From NCBI RefSeq assembly GCF_000332135.1, contig NZ_KB235896.1, positions 4,580,356-4,644,355 of the forward strand: a stretch of 64,000 bases of DNA, in the 5' to 3' direction. Below, one piece after another: positions 26,993 through 35,609 of the stretch. Each line of letters opens with the position of its first letter. Position 1 is the first letter of the stretch. Under the pieces are notes generated by a model. That model was not told where the DNA came from. It made no database searches and worked only from the letters and a program-made list of their open reading frames with translations. Position numbers and translations under genes: made by a program. The DNA is from Anabaena sp. PCC 7108 (GTDB lineage Bacteria; Cyanobacteriota; Cyanobacteriia; Cyanobacteriales; Nostocaceae).

Positions 26993-27618
26993 AAGCAAAT
27001 CACGAGGAATACTTTAGTCAAGCACAACTTTATATCTTCAATAGTTATCGTAGATGCTTAGAAATTGACGATGTTTGTCGTGACATTCTAAAAGAATTAA
27101 GGAAGGACTTAGAATTGTCTTCTAAAGTGAGCGATGAAATTGATCAGGAAATTATAGGATACTGTTTTTATTGGGAACAGCAACTAAGTAAATATAAAGA
27201 ACAGTTATTAAGGATTATTGAGGAAGAGAAAGTATTTACTCAGAATGCACGAAAAAAGATGAAAGATTGGCAAGAACATCTAAAATTAGATGCTGATATA
27301 TGCGAAATTTTTTATATTAATTTTGCTAACGAACTATATAAAAAGAACCAGATCAACCTGGCTCTTTTAATGTTTGATGAAGTTATTAATATGCAGAACA
27401 GCCTTGTCCCTATTGCTTATGAAACAAAGGGATATATTCTTTACCTTGAAGGAGAAAAGGATAAAGGTATTAATGAAATCAAGAATGCATTAAGATGTTA
27501 TAATGAGTTAAATTCCAATACTAAAAAAGCTGAAGAACTAGATAAAATACTTCGAGAACTTAAACCGGTTAACCATTTTTTAGATAATTTGTTTAGATCG
27601 CTATTTATATGGAAATAA
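26980..27618 (+). CDS. Helical-repeat/TPR-like region, probably the frameshifted C-terminus of the CHAT protein
   Basis: The frame is open from 26980 and reads convincingly as protein from 26995, but has no ATG/GTG/TTG before TTG 27115. It shows two tandem ~45-residue helical units (first around YRRCLEIDDVCRDILKEL, second around YKEQLLRIIEEEKVFTQNAR), then a TPR-like pair (YINFANELYKKNQINLALL and AYETKGYILYLEGEKDKG). The first unit begins upstream of the TTG, which argues for continuous translation from the CHAT gene by -1 slippage on A_AAA_AAA. Against this, AAGGAAGGA lies seven bases before TTG 27115, which could start a separate 167-residue protein. A single-base sequencing error in the A run is a third possibility. 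Confidence 0.65.
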   Translation, partial: KKTIKANHEEYFSQAQLYIFNSYRRCLEIDDVCRDILKELRKDLELSSKVSDEIDQEIIGYCFYWEQQLSKYKEQLLRIIEEEKVFTQNARKKMKDWQEHLKLDADICEIFYINFANELYKKNQINLALLMFDEVINMQNSLVPIAYETKGYILYLEGEKDKGINEIKNALRCYNELNSNTKKAEELDKILRELKPVNHFLDNLFRSLFIWK

Positions 27619-27879
27619 ATCGATCTCTGCTGTGACTGTGACTTAAAGGAAAAGTGAGCTTTTCGCTCAAGATATGCTTCAAACATTGTGGTTCATTTTA
27701 TGTTTCAGAAATGTAGTCAAAGCAGAAAACTAATCATTTCTATGTAATACAGGGTAAAGTTAATAACCTAATTGTGTATTATGTATATTATGTGTCTTAT
27801 AAGGAAAGATTGTTGTACCGAATAATCGCTCAATGTGCCGTTAGTTGTAGTTGGGAACACAATTGGTAAAGTTCTTCTA

Positions 27880-28359
27880 CTATGTCTTGGAGGAGTAGTA
27901 TTGTTTTCTAGCTTCTTCAATAAATGTAATATCAATAACAGCGAATGCAGTCTTCGTTATCCGTTCATCTCCCACCAAAGATACCAGCCAGTTAGTTTTT
28001 TTAGCTTCTTCTATCGCTTGAGAACGAATATTTTTAAGTTCTAACTGCACTTGTAACGTCAATGCTTCAACTACTGCTTTTTTCGCTTGTTCACGTATAG
28101 TATCTTCTAGAGAATTTTTTAACTCCTTTTGAACCTTTCTCCCGACAAATTGCACAATATTATTTCCCTCAACCTTAATTTTGCGTCTGGCGTTAGGAGC
28201 CTCAGGGGAATTTGTAAATAACAGGGAAAATAACGCAATAGCACAAATATAAGTTTTACAGGATTTGGGTCCCACCCAACAGGCTATTTGTAGAAATAGG
28301 ATGAATCCTAAACCTACAACCCCAGCTTCGACAGATTTATCCTTCTCGTTGTCTGACAT
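27880..28359 (-). CDS. Small membrane protein with amphipathic helix, unknown function
   Basis: Not recognised. The 159-residue product has two hydrophobic segments (about 12-30 and 36-50) and then a long, charged helical region from about 58 to 120 (VGRKVQKELKNSLEDTIREQ), followed by a mixed C-terminus. No signal peptide cleavage motif and no catalytic residues stand out. It is transcribed toward the CHAT/TPR gene. A role with those proteases is possible from position only. Confidence 0.6.
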   Translation of the reverse strand: MSDNEKDKSVEAGVVGLGFILFLQIACWVGPKSCKTYICAIALFSLLFTNSPEAPNARRKIKVEGNNIVQFVGRKVQKELKNSLEDTIREQAKKAVVEALTLQVQLELKNIRSQAIEEAKKTNWLVSLVGDERITKTAFAVIDITFIEEARKQYYSSKT

Positions 28360-28668
28360 ACCCTTATTTCAGTTATTTCTGAGAATTATGACACTTTTCT
28401 AAATCCATCGATTTTGAACCAGTAGCGAAAGTTCCCCACAACGTTACCATCGACAGGGTTAAGAAAGCGTCATAGCAAACCTCTAATGCTTATAATTGCT
28501 TAGGTTCTGCTGTAATGATGTATTGAGGGAATAAACCACCCAAAAAACTCAAGAGACAATGTTTTTTAGAGATTGTTAGCTTTTCCCCTACTGTTAATCA
28601 ACCCCACACCCTTTTTAAATTTCCTGTAAAATCAACATTTGAAGACAGTGCAACAGGAGAAAACAGGC
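28360..28668. other. Gene-free stretch upstream of pdxJ
   Basis: Contains the divergent promoters of the small membrane protein and pdxJ. I see no riboswitch-like fold, repeat or RNA gene. The pdxJ ribosome-binding site AGGAG is at 28655-28659. Confidence 0.5.
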
Positions 28669-29400
28669 GTGCCTACACTCGGTGTAAATATTGACCATAT
28701 CGCAACTATTCGTCAAGCCAGACGGACTGTAGAACCTGATCCTGTAGCGGCTGCGGTATTAGCAGAATTAGCAGGTGCAGATGGAATTACCGTACATTTA
28801 CGGGAAGATAGAAGACATATTCAAGACAGAGATGTGCGAATTTTAAGGCAAACAGTGCGATCGCACTTAAACTTAGAAATGGCGGCAACCGATGAAATGT
28901 TAGCGATCGCTCTCGACATCAAACCCGATTATGTCACCTTAGTACCCGAAAAACGCGAAGAAGTCACCACAGAAGGCGGTTTGGATATTGTCGGGCAAAT
29001 TGCTAGAATAGGTGAGATAGTTGATAAACTGCAAAATGCTGGCATTCCCGTGAGTCTGTTTATTGATGCCGAATCAGCACAAATTGAAGCTTCTGTCAAG
29101 GTGCAAGCTAAGTTTATTGAACTGCACACTGGACAGTATGCAGAGGCTAAAGATGAAACAACACGCCAGCGGGAATTAGCTGTATTGGCTCAAGGCTGTG
29201 AAAAAGCGATTAAAGCTGGGTTGCGAGTAAATGCTGGACACGGACTCACATACTGGAATGTTTACCCTGTGGCGGCGCTTCCAGGCATGGAAGAACTAAA
29301 CATTGGTCATACTATTATCAGTCGAGCAGCTTTAGTAGGTATAGAAAGAGCCGTCCGCGAAATGAAACAAGCAATCAGGGGAATAGGGAATAGGGAATAG
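28669..29400 (+). CDS. pdxJ: Pyridoxine 5'-phosphate synthase PdxJ
   Basis: Condenses 1-deoxyxylulose 5-phosphate with 3-amino-2-oxopropyl phosphate to pyridoxine 5'-phosphate, the last ring-forming step of the DXP-dependent B6 pathway. The GTG start at 28669 ([16 protein letters not shown]) fits the family and has AGGAG eight bases upstream; an in-frame TTG at 28639 has no such site. Key motifs: [44 protein letters not shown], and [11 protein letters not shown]. The length of 243 residues is normal. Its last codons run into a GGGAATA heptamer array, which supplies the stop. Confidence 0.96.
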   Translation: MPTLGVNIDHIATIRQARRTVEPDPVAAAVLAELAGADGITVHLREDRRHIQDRDVRILRQTVRSHLNLEMAATDEMLAIALDIKPDYVTLVPEKREEVTTEGGLDIVGQIARIGEIVDKLQNAGIPVSLFIDAESAQIEASVKVQAKFIELHTGQYAEAKDETTRQRELAVLAQGCEKAIKAGLRVNAGHGLTYWNVYPVAALPGMEELNIGHTIISRAALVGIERAVREMKQAIRGIGNRE

Positions 29401-29404
29401 GGAA
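29382..29404. repeat. GGGAATA heptamer run overlapping the pdxJ 3' end
   Basis: Three units of GGGAATA; the pdxJ stop codon TAG lies within it. Same unit family as the array at 4146-4202. Confidence 0.75.
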
Positions 29405-29417
29405 TATTTATCTTTCT

Positions 29418-29510
29418 TCTGCCCTCTGCCTCCTGCCCTCTGCCCTCTGCCTCCTGCCCCCTGCCTCCTGCCCCCTGCCCCCTGCCTCCTGCCCCCTGCC
29501 CCCTGCCTCT
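29418..29510. repeat. CTGCCCC/CTGCCTC heptamer array
   Basis: About 13 head-to-tail seven-base units with one or two variable positions. It lies between pdxJ and the next gene. It can be read as a Gly-Arg-Gln-rich frame on the minus strand, but that is a by-product of the repeat. Confidence 0.9.
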
Positions 29511-29579
29511 TTACACTAGAGGGGAAGTTGGCTGCGTAATCCTGAAAAATTAGAGTCACATTTGTAAATTCAGACTTCT

Positions 29580-30299
29580 ATGACCTCCACACAGTCTAAC
29601 AACCTGCCCCTTTGGGTACAGGATCGGGATACAGTGATTGCATACAGTAATCATGCAGAATGGCGTTATCAGACACTACCGGACTATAGCCGTTCCAAAG
29701 AAAATCTGGCTAAAGAAAGTACCTGTAATCACCTTGAAGGTACACTAGAAGCGATCGTCCAAAACTTGGTCAGAACCTTTGAGATGGAGGTATCTTTTAA
29801 AACTAACCCTCAACAATGGTTATCTGTAGTCAATGATCAGTTTCGTGTCAGTACCAATGGCGGAAAAGAATACACAGCCGCAGATTTATCTGCCCAAGGT
29901 ACTTACAATCTCTTTATGGCTGATTCCGAACATTACAAAGCTTCTGAAGAAAGTTTTGAATCATCAGCTAAACTGTTTCACAGTACATTTCCCCAAGGTT
30001 TTCCGTGGGAAGTCCTGGAAGTTTATTCTGGTCCACCTAATGTTACATTCAAGTGGAGACACTGGGGACATTTTCAAGGTGCATACAAAGACTTTGCACC
30101 AACTGGGGAGACAGTAGAAATTATTGGTATGAGTGTAGCTCATGTAACCGATGATTTAAAGGTTCTTTCCTTAGAACACTATTTTGACAACAACCTGTTT
30201 TTAGAAAAGCTGACAGCAGGTGGTAAACAGGTAAATAGTGAAAACAAGGGTGGTGCTTGTCCCTTCAGTTCTTGGTTTAAGGGATTCAAGAAAAGTTAA
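29580..30299 (+). CDS. SnoaL-like (NTF2-fold) protein
   Basis: A 239-residue soluble protein. The C-terminal half has the SnoaL/NTF2-like cone-fold signature: FKWRHWGHFQGAYKDFAPTG, then EIIGMSVAHVTDDLKVLSLEHYFDNNLFLEKL. Family members include polyketide cyclases, but in cyanobacteria most have no known substrate. The N-terminal part (SNHAEWRYQTLPDYSRSKEN) is specific to this group. A hairpin without T-run follows at 30306-30331, and ycf54 begins 64 bases downstream. Confidence 0.75.
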   Translation: MTSTQSNNLPLWVQDRDTVIAYSNHAEWRYQTLPDYSRSKENLAKESTCNHLEGTLEAIVQNLVRTFEMEVSFKTNPQQWLSVVNDQFRVSTNGGKEYTAADLSAQGTYNLFMADSEHYKASEESFESSAKLFHSTFPQGFPWEVLEVYSGPPNVTFKWRHWGHFQGAYKDFAPTGETVEIIGMSVAHVTDDLKVLSLEHYFDNNLFLEKLTAGGKQVNSENKGGACPFSSWFKGFKKS

Positions 30300-30305
30300 C
30301 TGATT

Positions 30306-30331
30306 AGGGTACAGTAAGACTCCTGTACCCT
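30306..30331 (+). terminator. Hairpin between the SnoaL-like gene and ycf54
   Basis: Perfect 9-bp stem AGGGTACAG/CTGTACCCT with an 8-base loop, six bases after the stop codon. There is no T-run, so it may be an attenuator or mRNA-stabilising structure rather than a full terminator. Confidence 0.5.
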
Positions 30332-30363
30332 ATAAATTATTAAATAGTAACCAAGGAATGAAG

Positions 30364-30693
30364 ATGCAAACATACTATTACGTTTTGGCTAGTCAACACT
30401 TTCTGCTCGAAGAAGAACCAATACACGAAGTTTTGAAGGAACGCACCCGTCATTACCACGAACAAGAAAAGCAAATTGATTTTTGGTTAGTCAAACAACC
30501 AGCTTTTTTAGAAGCACCTGAACTGGCAAAAATAAAAGCAAGTTGTCCTAAGCCTTATGCAGCAATTATTTCCACCAACTCCCAATTTATTACTTGGTTG
30601 AAATTGCGGTTAGAATATGTGATTACTGGGGAATTTCAAGCCCCTTCAGCAACAATCCCTGATGCTTTAGCTTCGTTGACTACAGTTTCATAA
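30364..30693 (+). CDS. ycf54: Ycf54 / MgPME-cyclase complex protein
   Basis: A small (109-residue) accessory factor of the aerobic Mg-protoporphyrin IX monomethyl ester cyclase (AcsF/ChlE complex) in chlorophyll synthesis. Diagnostic sequence: TYYYVLASQHFLLEEEPIHE, FWLVKQPAFLE, and STNSQFITWLKLRLEYV. The ATG at 30364 is seven bases after AAGGA and is preferred to ATG 30358, which is too close to it. The gene appears single. Conserved in cyanobacteria and plastids, which supports the taxonomic call. Confidence 0.92.
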   Translation: MQTYYYVLASQHFLLEEEPIHEVLKERTRHYHEQEKQIDFWLVKQPAFLEAPELAKIKASCPKPYAAIISTNSQFITWLKLRLEYVITGEFQAPSATIPDALASLTTVS

Positions 30694-30862
30694 TATACTA
30701 TTATGTTCTGGGCAATTACGTAAATAGAGGAGATCAATTAAAAATACTCATTTAATTGGTCTTCTACCGCTAATGCAAATCTAGAATATTCAACCCAGAC
30801 AGAAAAGATGTTTGTGATTGGGAAGTTCGCTAAAAAACAGAGATTTTGATAAATTTTGATAA

Positions 30863-30993
30863 ATAAGTACCTGAGCAAAATTAATTTAACATTTTTGGAA
30901 CCAACAAAAATCTCTGTATTCCTTATCTGTTCACTGTTCCCTGTTCCCTATTCCCTCTCCCAAATATAAAATTTATTTTGCACGACTACTTAT
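30863..30993. repeat. MITE-like element, ATAAGTA ends (copy 1, 131 bp)
   Basis: The left end reads ATAAGTACCTGAGCAAAA; the right end, read inward on the other strand, is ATAAGTAGTCGTGCAAAATA. Both continue into similar AATTAATT/AATTTTAT sequence. The interior holds a GTTCCCT heptamer run. An inverted copy lies at 37824-37940. It ends 25 bases before the start of the next gene, so it may contribute that gene's promoter. Confidence 0.8.
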
Positions 30994-31018
30994 TTTGAGT
31001 TTGAGAACCTACAATTTT

Positions 31019-31729
31019 ATGTGTATACAGATTGTGAAAAAATTTCCGACTTGCCCTAGAATTTTATTATTAGCGATCGCTACGCTCACCGCAGGCATCG
31101 CGCCCTTCATTGGTAGCATGAATCCAGTTGCTGCTCAACAAACTCTTCCTACTTGTCAACCTCCTAGTGCAGGAGAATATCTTTTATTAGTAGTTAGTCC
31201 CACAACTAATAGTCAAAAGCAGTTACGTAGCGCCTTACCATCTGATCTCAAGACAGTTACTTGCAAATATCTTAACGAAACAGTCACGCGGATTGGTGGG
31301 TTTAACAAAATTGATGATGCTAACCGCTGGGCTAAATATGTGAATAATATTGTGGGATTGTCTGCCATTATTACCACTAGACCAACAACACCAACAATAT
31401 CAACAGCAACAATACCAACAGCAAAAATATCAACAGCAACAATACCATCTCAAACAGTCAACTATATCCCCAAAGTCTTAGGAGATGGTTTTGCTGTACT
31501 GGTAGATTATTTCAACCGCCCAGAAATGGCAAGTAGTGTGCAGAAAACAGTAGGAGGTAACGTAGGTCTTGTTTCCTATGGACAGCGTCCTTACTTGTTA
31601 GCGGTTTATACGACCAACCAACAAGAAGCATACAGGACATTACAAAAACTGAGCGAAAATGGTTTTTTTGCCCTCTTAGCAGATGGAAAAAAAGTGATGT
31701 TGCTGCGGTCAGTAGTAAGTGTCAAATAA
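31019..31729 (+). CDS. Secreted protein with Thr/Pro-rich linker, unknown function
   Basis: A 236-residue product with a signal peptide: a basic N-terminus, hydrophobic stretch ILLLAIATLTAGIAPFIGS and a likely cleavage near PVAAQQ. Two related alpha/beta segments (LLLVVSPTTNSQKQLRSALP...GGFNKIDDANRWAKYVN and FAVLVDYFNRPEMASSVQK...EAYRTLQKLSENGFFALL) look like SPOR-type peptidoglycan-binding or similar folds. They are joined by a linker in which ISTATIP occurs twice. The start is ATG 31019. Export is well supported; function is unknown. Confidence 0.65.
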   Translation: MCIQIVKKFPTCPRILLLAIATLTAGIAPFIGSMNPVAAQQTLPTCQPPSAGEYLLLVVSPTTNSQKQLRSALPSDLKTVTCKYLNETVTRIGGFNKIDDANRWAKYVNNIVGLSAIITTRPTTPTISTATIPTAKISTATIPSQTVNYIPKVLGDGFAVLVDYFNRPEMASSVQKTVGGNVGLVSYGQRPYLLAVYTTNQQEAYRTLQKLSENGFFALLADGKKVMLLRSVVSVK

Positions 31730-31733
31730 TCAG

Positions 31734-31820
31734 TTGACCAATGACCAATGAGCAATGACCAATGAGCAATGAGCAATGACCAATGACCAATGACCAATGA
31801 CCAATGACCAATGACCAATA
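31734..31820. repeat. CAATGAC/CAATGAG heptamer array
   Basis: About 12 seven-base units (TGACCAA and TGAGCAA) filling the gap between two converging genes, right up to the stop codon of the PAP2-like gene. Confidence 0.9.
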
Positions 31821-31821
31821 A

Positions 31822-32277
31822 TTAATAAGCAGTCCTAGCCAACCAATAAATAGTTATACCCAAAGCAGAACCAGCTATGACTTGAACGGGAGTATGTCCA
31901 AGTAGTTCCTTGAGCCTGTCTTGGCTAAAATCTGGTTTTTCCTCAAATAACTCATCAATCATTTGATTGAGTATTCGAGCTTGCTTACCGGCAGCTTGAC
32001 GAACTCCAGCTGCGTCATACATGACAATGATGGCAAAAACAGTAGCTAAGGCAAATTCAGGAGATGCCCAACCGATAGTGTGACCAACACCAGCTGCTAG
32101 GGCTGTCACCAAAGCTGAATGGGCGCTGGGCATTCCGCCGGTTGTCACTAAAACACGCACATTCAGTTTGCGATTTTTGACTAACTCAACAATGAGTTTT
32201 AATGCTTGAGCAACAAAACAAGCTACAAGAGCAACCAGCAGCACCCGGTTGTTGAAAATGTCGCCTATGTCCTGCAT
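31822..32277 (-). CDS. Divergent PAP2 family membrane protein
   Basis: A 151-residue protein with about four membrane segments. The block TTGGMPSAHSALVTALAAGVG is the phosphatase-like motif of this subfamily, and YDAAGVRQAAGKQARILNQ the second conserved block. Often found after crtE in cyanobacteria, as here (crtE ends 175 bases upstream on the same strand), which hints at a role with prenyl diphosphates, though none is proven. Confidence 0.9.
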   Translation of the reverse strand: MQDIGDIFNNRVLLVALVACFVAQALKLIVELVKNRKLNVRVLVTTGGMPSAHSALVTALAAGVGHTIGWASPEFALATVFAIIVMYDAAGVRQAAGKQARILNQMIDELFEEKPDFSQDRLKELLGHTPVQVIAGSALGITIYWLARTAY

Positions 32278-32452
32278 GGTATTTTGGTTAGGTGATTAAA
32301 TGATGAGCAGCGGTTGTGTGTTGAGGAACGATGTTTGGAAAAACGAAAAATCCCAAATCTAAGTAGCAAAGCAGAAATCACGCTTACAGATAGATATGAT
32401 GAAAATCCTTCAGCATAGTGGTCTTCTGCCTGTTGCTTGCTGACAAATCGCG

Positions 32453-33382
32453 CTAGTTATTACGACTAACTATATAATGAGCGATCGCTTGGAGAGGTAC
32501 GGCTTTTTCTCCAAAGGATGCCAATTCTGTACAAGCCGACTCAACTAGTTGTTGTGCTTTAGAACGTGATTCCTCAATTCCCCACAGGCTGGGATAGGTG
32601 ACTTTTTCGGCTGTTAAGTCTTTACCTGCGGTTTTACCTAGTTGCTCTTGGGTAGCAGTGATATCCAGAATATCATCAATAATTTGGAAAGCCAGGCCAA
32701 TATTTTGAGAATAACGAGTTAATTTTTGGATATTTTCAGGTGATGCCCCGGCCAAAATTCCGCCACAAACGACACAAGCTTCTAACAGGGCAGCAGTTTT
32801 ATGGTTATGAATAAAATTCAGAGTTTCCAGGGAAATATCTGACTTACCTTCTGAATCTAAATCTACCACTTGACCGCCAACCAAACCAGCCGCTCCCAGC
32901 GCCCTACCGAGACGAGCAATCACCTGCAAAACTTGGTCTCTAGGGACATTCTGGGGTGTTTGGGTGGCGACAAATTCAAAAGCTAAGGCTAATAAGCCAT
33001 CCCCTGCCAAAATCGCAATATCTTCGCCGTAGACCTTGTGATTTGTCAATTTACCGCGACGATAGTCGTCATTATCCATTGCTGGCAAATCGTCATGAAT
33101 CAGCGACATAGTGTGGATCATTTCCACAGCACAAGCTGTAGGCATGGCCATTTCGATTGTACCGCCGATCATTTCACAGGTAGCCAGACAAAGAATGGGA
33201 CGGACGCGCTTACCACCTGCTAAGAGGGAGTAGCGCATTGCTTCGTAAATCTTTTCTGGGTAAACGACAGGAATTGCCAAATCTAGGGCAGTTTCACACA
33301 GCTTTTGTCGTTCTTTGAGATAAGCTACGAGGTTAAACCTGGCCGCTTCTGCTGTTTTTTGAAAGTTATCCGTTGCTACCAT
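32453..33382 (-). CDS. crtE: Geranylgeranyl diphosphate synthase
   Basis: Elongates allylic diphosphates with isopentenyl diphosphate to C20, feeding carotenoids, phytol and quinone tails. The 309-residue soluble enzyme has the first Asp-rich motif [10 protein letters not shown], the second motif DDILD, and [14 protein letters not shown] near the N-terminus. Small residues before the first Asp-rich motif (MSLIH) fit a C20-type product. Lies in the order folD-crtE-PAP2 on the minus strand, a usual cyanobacterial arrangement; 185 bases separate it from folD. Confidence 0.95.
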   Translation of the reverse strand: MVATDNFQKTAEAARFNLVAYLKERQKLCETALDLAIPVVYPEKIYEAMRYSLLAGGKRVRPILCLATCEMIGGTIEMAMPTACAVEMIHTMSLIHDDLPAMDNDDYRRGKLTNHKVYGEDIAILAGDGLLALAFEFVATQTPQNVPRDQVLQVIARLGRALGAAGLVGGQVVDLDSEGKSDISLETLNFIHNHKTAALLEACVVCGGILAGASPENIQKLTRYSQNIGLAFQIIDDILDITATQEQLGKTAGKDLTAEKVTYPSLWGIEESRSKAQQLVESACTELASFGEKAVPLQAIAHYIVSRNN

Positions 33383-33567
33383 TCTTCAGATCCTAAAATT
33401 TTCGGTTGCTTGAGATATGTGTGATAATTTTACGGTGTGCTGGGGCAGAAACACTCATTGGTGATTCAATTTAGGATTTTAGATTTTGGATTTATTCCAT
33501 AGTGGAAACTAGGGAAATTTACCAAAAAAATCTCAAATCGGCACAGTTAGTTAGGAATAATTATCAC

Positions 33568-34449
33568 TCATTCATGGTTTGTCGCTCGTAAATAGCTAGA
33601 TACTGTATTTTGCAATAACATAGCCACGGTCATCGGTCCAATGCCACCAGGGACTGGGGTGAGGTATTCTGCCACCTTAGCAGTTTCGGCAAAGTCTATA
33701 TCACCGACTAAATGACTTTTGCCACTGCTATCAGTGACACGATTTATCCCCACATCTACCACAACAGCGCCCGGTTTCACCATATCAGCAGTGATTAGTC
33801 CGGGAAGGCCTGCTGCTGCAATGAGAATATCAGCATTTTGGGTGATAGTTTTTAAGTCTTGCGATCGCGAATGAGCGATAGTAACTGTAGCATTAGCCTC
33901 TAATAGCATCAAGGCCATGGGCTTACCTACCAAAATACTCCGTCCTACCACTACTGCCTGTTTTCCCTCCAGAGAAATTTGATATTCTTCCAGTAGTCGC
34001 ATGACACCAGCGGGGGTACAACTGCGTAAACCTGCTTCTCCTCGCACCAGTCGTCCTAAGTTAACCGGGTGTAGTCCGTCTACGTCTTTGTCTGGTTCTA
34101 TTTGATGTAAAAGAGCGATGCTATCTAAATGACCAGGTAAAGGTAACTGTACCAGAATTCCATCCACCTGTTCATCTTGGTTAAGTTGTGCTATTACCGC
34201 TTCTAGTTCTGTGAAGGTAATGTTGGAGGGAAAATCTTTACCAAAGGAGGTAATACCCAATTTCGCACAGGCTTTTTTTTTGTTGCGGACATAAGCTGCT
34301 GAGGCTGGATTATCACCAACCATTAGCACTGCTAAACCTGGGGGACGACCGATTTTGGGTTTTAATTCTGCAATAGTCGCAGCTAGTTCTTTGTAAATTT
34401 TTTCTGCTAATGCTTTACCATCGAGCAGTTTGGCAGTTTTTGTTTCCAT
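33568..34449 (-). CDS. folD: Methylenetetrahydrofolate dehydrogenase/cyclohydrolase FolD
   Basis: Bifunctional enzyme interconverting 5,10-methylene- and 10-formyl-tetrahydrofolate with NADP. The 293-residue length is standard. The catalytic Lys lies in [12 protein letters not shown], the substrate loop is VQLPLPGH, the NADP site is [16 protein letters not shown], and the C-terminal signature is [16 protein letters not shown]. First gene of the minus-strand folD-crtE-PAP2 run; a small lipoprotein gene is divergently transcribed from the other side of a 190-base gap. Confidence 0.97.
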   Translation of the reverse strand: METKTAKLLDGKALAEKIYKELAATIAELKPKIGRPPGLAVLMVGDNPASAAYVRNKKKACAKLGITSFGKDFPSNITFTELEAVIAQLNQDEQVDGILVQLPLPGHLDSIALLHQIEPDKDVDGLHPVNLGRLVRGEAGLRSCTPAGVMRLLEEYQISLEGKQAVVVGRSILVGKPMALMLLEANATVTIAHSRSQDLKTITQNADILIAAAGLPGLITADMVKPGAVVVDVGINRVTDSSGKSHLVGDIDFAETAKVAEYLTPVPGGIGPMTVAMLLQNTVSSYLRATNHE

Positions 34450-34638
34450 GACAATTGCAGAGAGGATCGGCCTTTATTTTAAATCCTTAGCAGCCCTCAA
34501 GTGAAGGTAAAATATTTAAGCCATGTTGCTGTGTCTTTGCTTAACTACAGACTTATCGCCCCAAAAGTTCAATTTGTCAGCCCAACAGCCCGTTCTATGG
34601 CATAGGATAAATGGAACCTGGCGATAAGGTAAGCATAA

Positions 34639-35052
34639 ATGGAAAAATTATTAAAATGGCTTGGTTTGAGGCAACAAGCAAAAATTGATTCTCTCAGGTT
34701 TTTTCATCTACTATTGGCTTTGATGTTAGTATCTGAACTTTATGGTTGTAGTAATTCCAGTAATTCTGGCAGTAACCTGATATTTAGCGCTAATGCCACT
34801 CCCATTGGAAAAATTAAACCCACATCAGACAATCAGGCTACTGTTTACATCCAAGGTAAGGTAGAGAAGGAAGCTCCCCTAATTAAGCAGAAAGCTTATC
34901 AAATTAATGACTCAACGGGCAAAATTTGGGTTGTCACTCATCAAAATAATCTAAAAATGGGACAACAGGTAATATTTAAAGGTAAGGTGCGATACCAAAG
35001 TATCCCTTTAGCTGACCAAGAATATGGGGAAGTTTACTTAGAAGAAGAATAA
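34639..35052 (+). CDS. Predicted lipoprotein with small beta-barrel domain
   Basis: The 137-residue product has a hydrophobic segment FFHLLLALMLVSEL followed by a lipobox-like YGC with the acylation site at C37, after an unusually long N-terminal region. The mature part (VYIQGKVEKEAPLI...WVVTHQNNLKMGQQVIFKGKV) has the spacing of an OB-fold beta barrel. No ligand is predictable. Its stop is two bases before the Nudix gene ATG, so the pair is co-transcribed and probably translationally coupled. Confidence 0.7.
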   Translation: MEKLLKWLGLRQQAKIDSLRFFHLLLALMLVSELYGCSNSSNSGSNLIFSANATPIGKIKPTSDNQATVYIQGKVEKEAPLIKQKAYQINDSTGKIWVVTHQNNLKMGQQVIFKGKVRYQSIPLADQEYGEVYLEEE

Positions 35053-35054
35053 TT

Positions 35055-35498
35055 ATGAGTAATCAAGTAGCCCATGTAGCGATCGCTATTCTCTACCAAA
35101 ACGGCAAATGTCTCATGCAATTGCGAGACAATATCCCCGGTATTAAATTTCCTGGCTCTTGGGGGCTGTTTGGCGGACATATCGAATCAGGTGAAACCCC
35201 AGAGATAGCCCTTGTGCGAGAAGTCATTGAAGAAATTGGTTATGAGTTACCTTGTTTTACAGAATTTGGTATCTATCGTGATGAAACAGTAATTCGCCAT
35301 GTTTTTCAAGCCCCATTATTAGTGGGATTAGATCAATTAGTTCTACATGAAGGCTGGGATATGGGTTTATTGACACCAGAAGATATTCATCGGGGTAGTT
35401 GTTATTCATCCATAGCAGGTGAAGTGCGGCCATTTGGAGATATACACCAACGTATTATGCTGGATTTTATTAACAAAATTTCTCCCTCAAACAATTAA
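35055..35498 (+). CDS. Nudix hydrolase
   Basis: A 147-residue soluble hydrolase acting on nucleoside diphosphates linked to another group. The Nudix box is intact: GGHIESGETPEIALVREV followed by IEEIG, giving the GX5EX7REUXEEXGU pattern. The N-terminal HVAIAILYQNGKCLMQLRD is typical of MutT-like members. The substrate cannot be inferred. It follows the lipoprotein gene with a two-base gap. Confidence 0.92.
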   Translation: MSNQVAHVAIAILYQNGKCLMQLRDNIPGIKFPGSWGLFGGHIESGETPEIALVREVIEEIGYELPCFTEFGIYRDETVIRHVFQAPLLVGLDQLVLHEGWDMGLLTPEDIHRGSCYSSIAGEVRPFGDIHQRIMLDFINKISPSNN

Positions 35499-35543
35499 TT
35501 AAATATCTGCGGCAATAGGGAGAGGCTAAGTTAATAAAACCAT

Positions 35544-35575
35544 GGTATCACACAGGAAAGCAGTCATCTGATACC
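35544..35575. promoter_or_regulatory. Inverted repeat upstream of the AI-2E-type permease gene
   Basis: GGTATCA and TGATACC form a 7-bp inverted repeat with an 18-base spacer, 34 bases before the ATG at 35610. It may be an operator or chance; the Shine-Dalgarno GGAG lies after it. Confidence 0.25.
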
Positions 35576-35609
35576 CCAATAAACTAATCAATGTCCTGGA
35601 GTAAAACTC

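Noticed and set aside
29332-29559. Minus-strand open frame encoding a Gly/Arg/Gln repeat protein
   Set aside because: It is simply the translation of the CTGCCCC heptamer array plus the antisense of pdxJ; no ribosome-binding site and no plausible protein outside the repeat.
31606-31818. Minus-strand open frame with a Trp/Ser/Leu/Ile/His repeat
   Set aside because: Product of the CAATGAC heptamer array and the antisense of the secreted protein gene.
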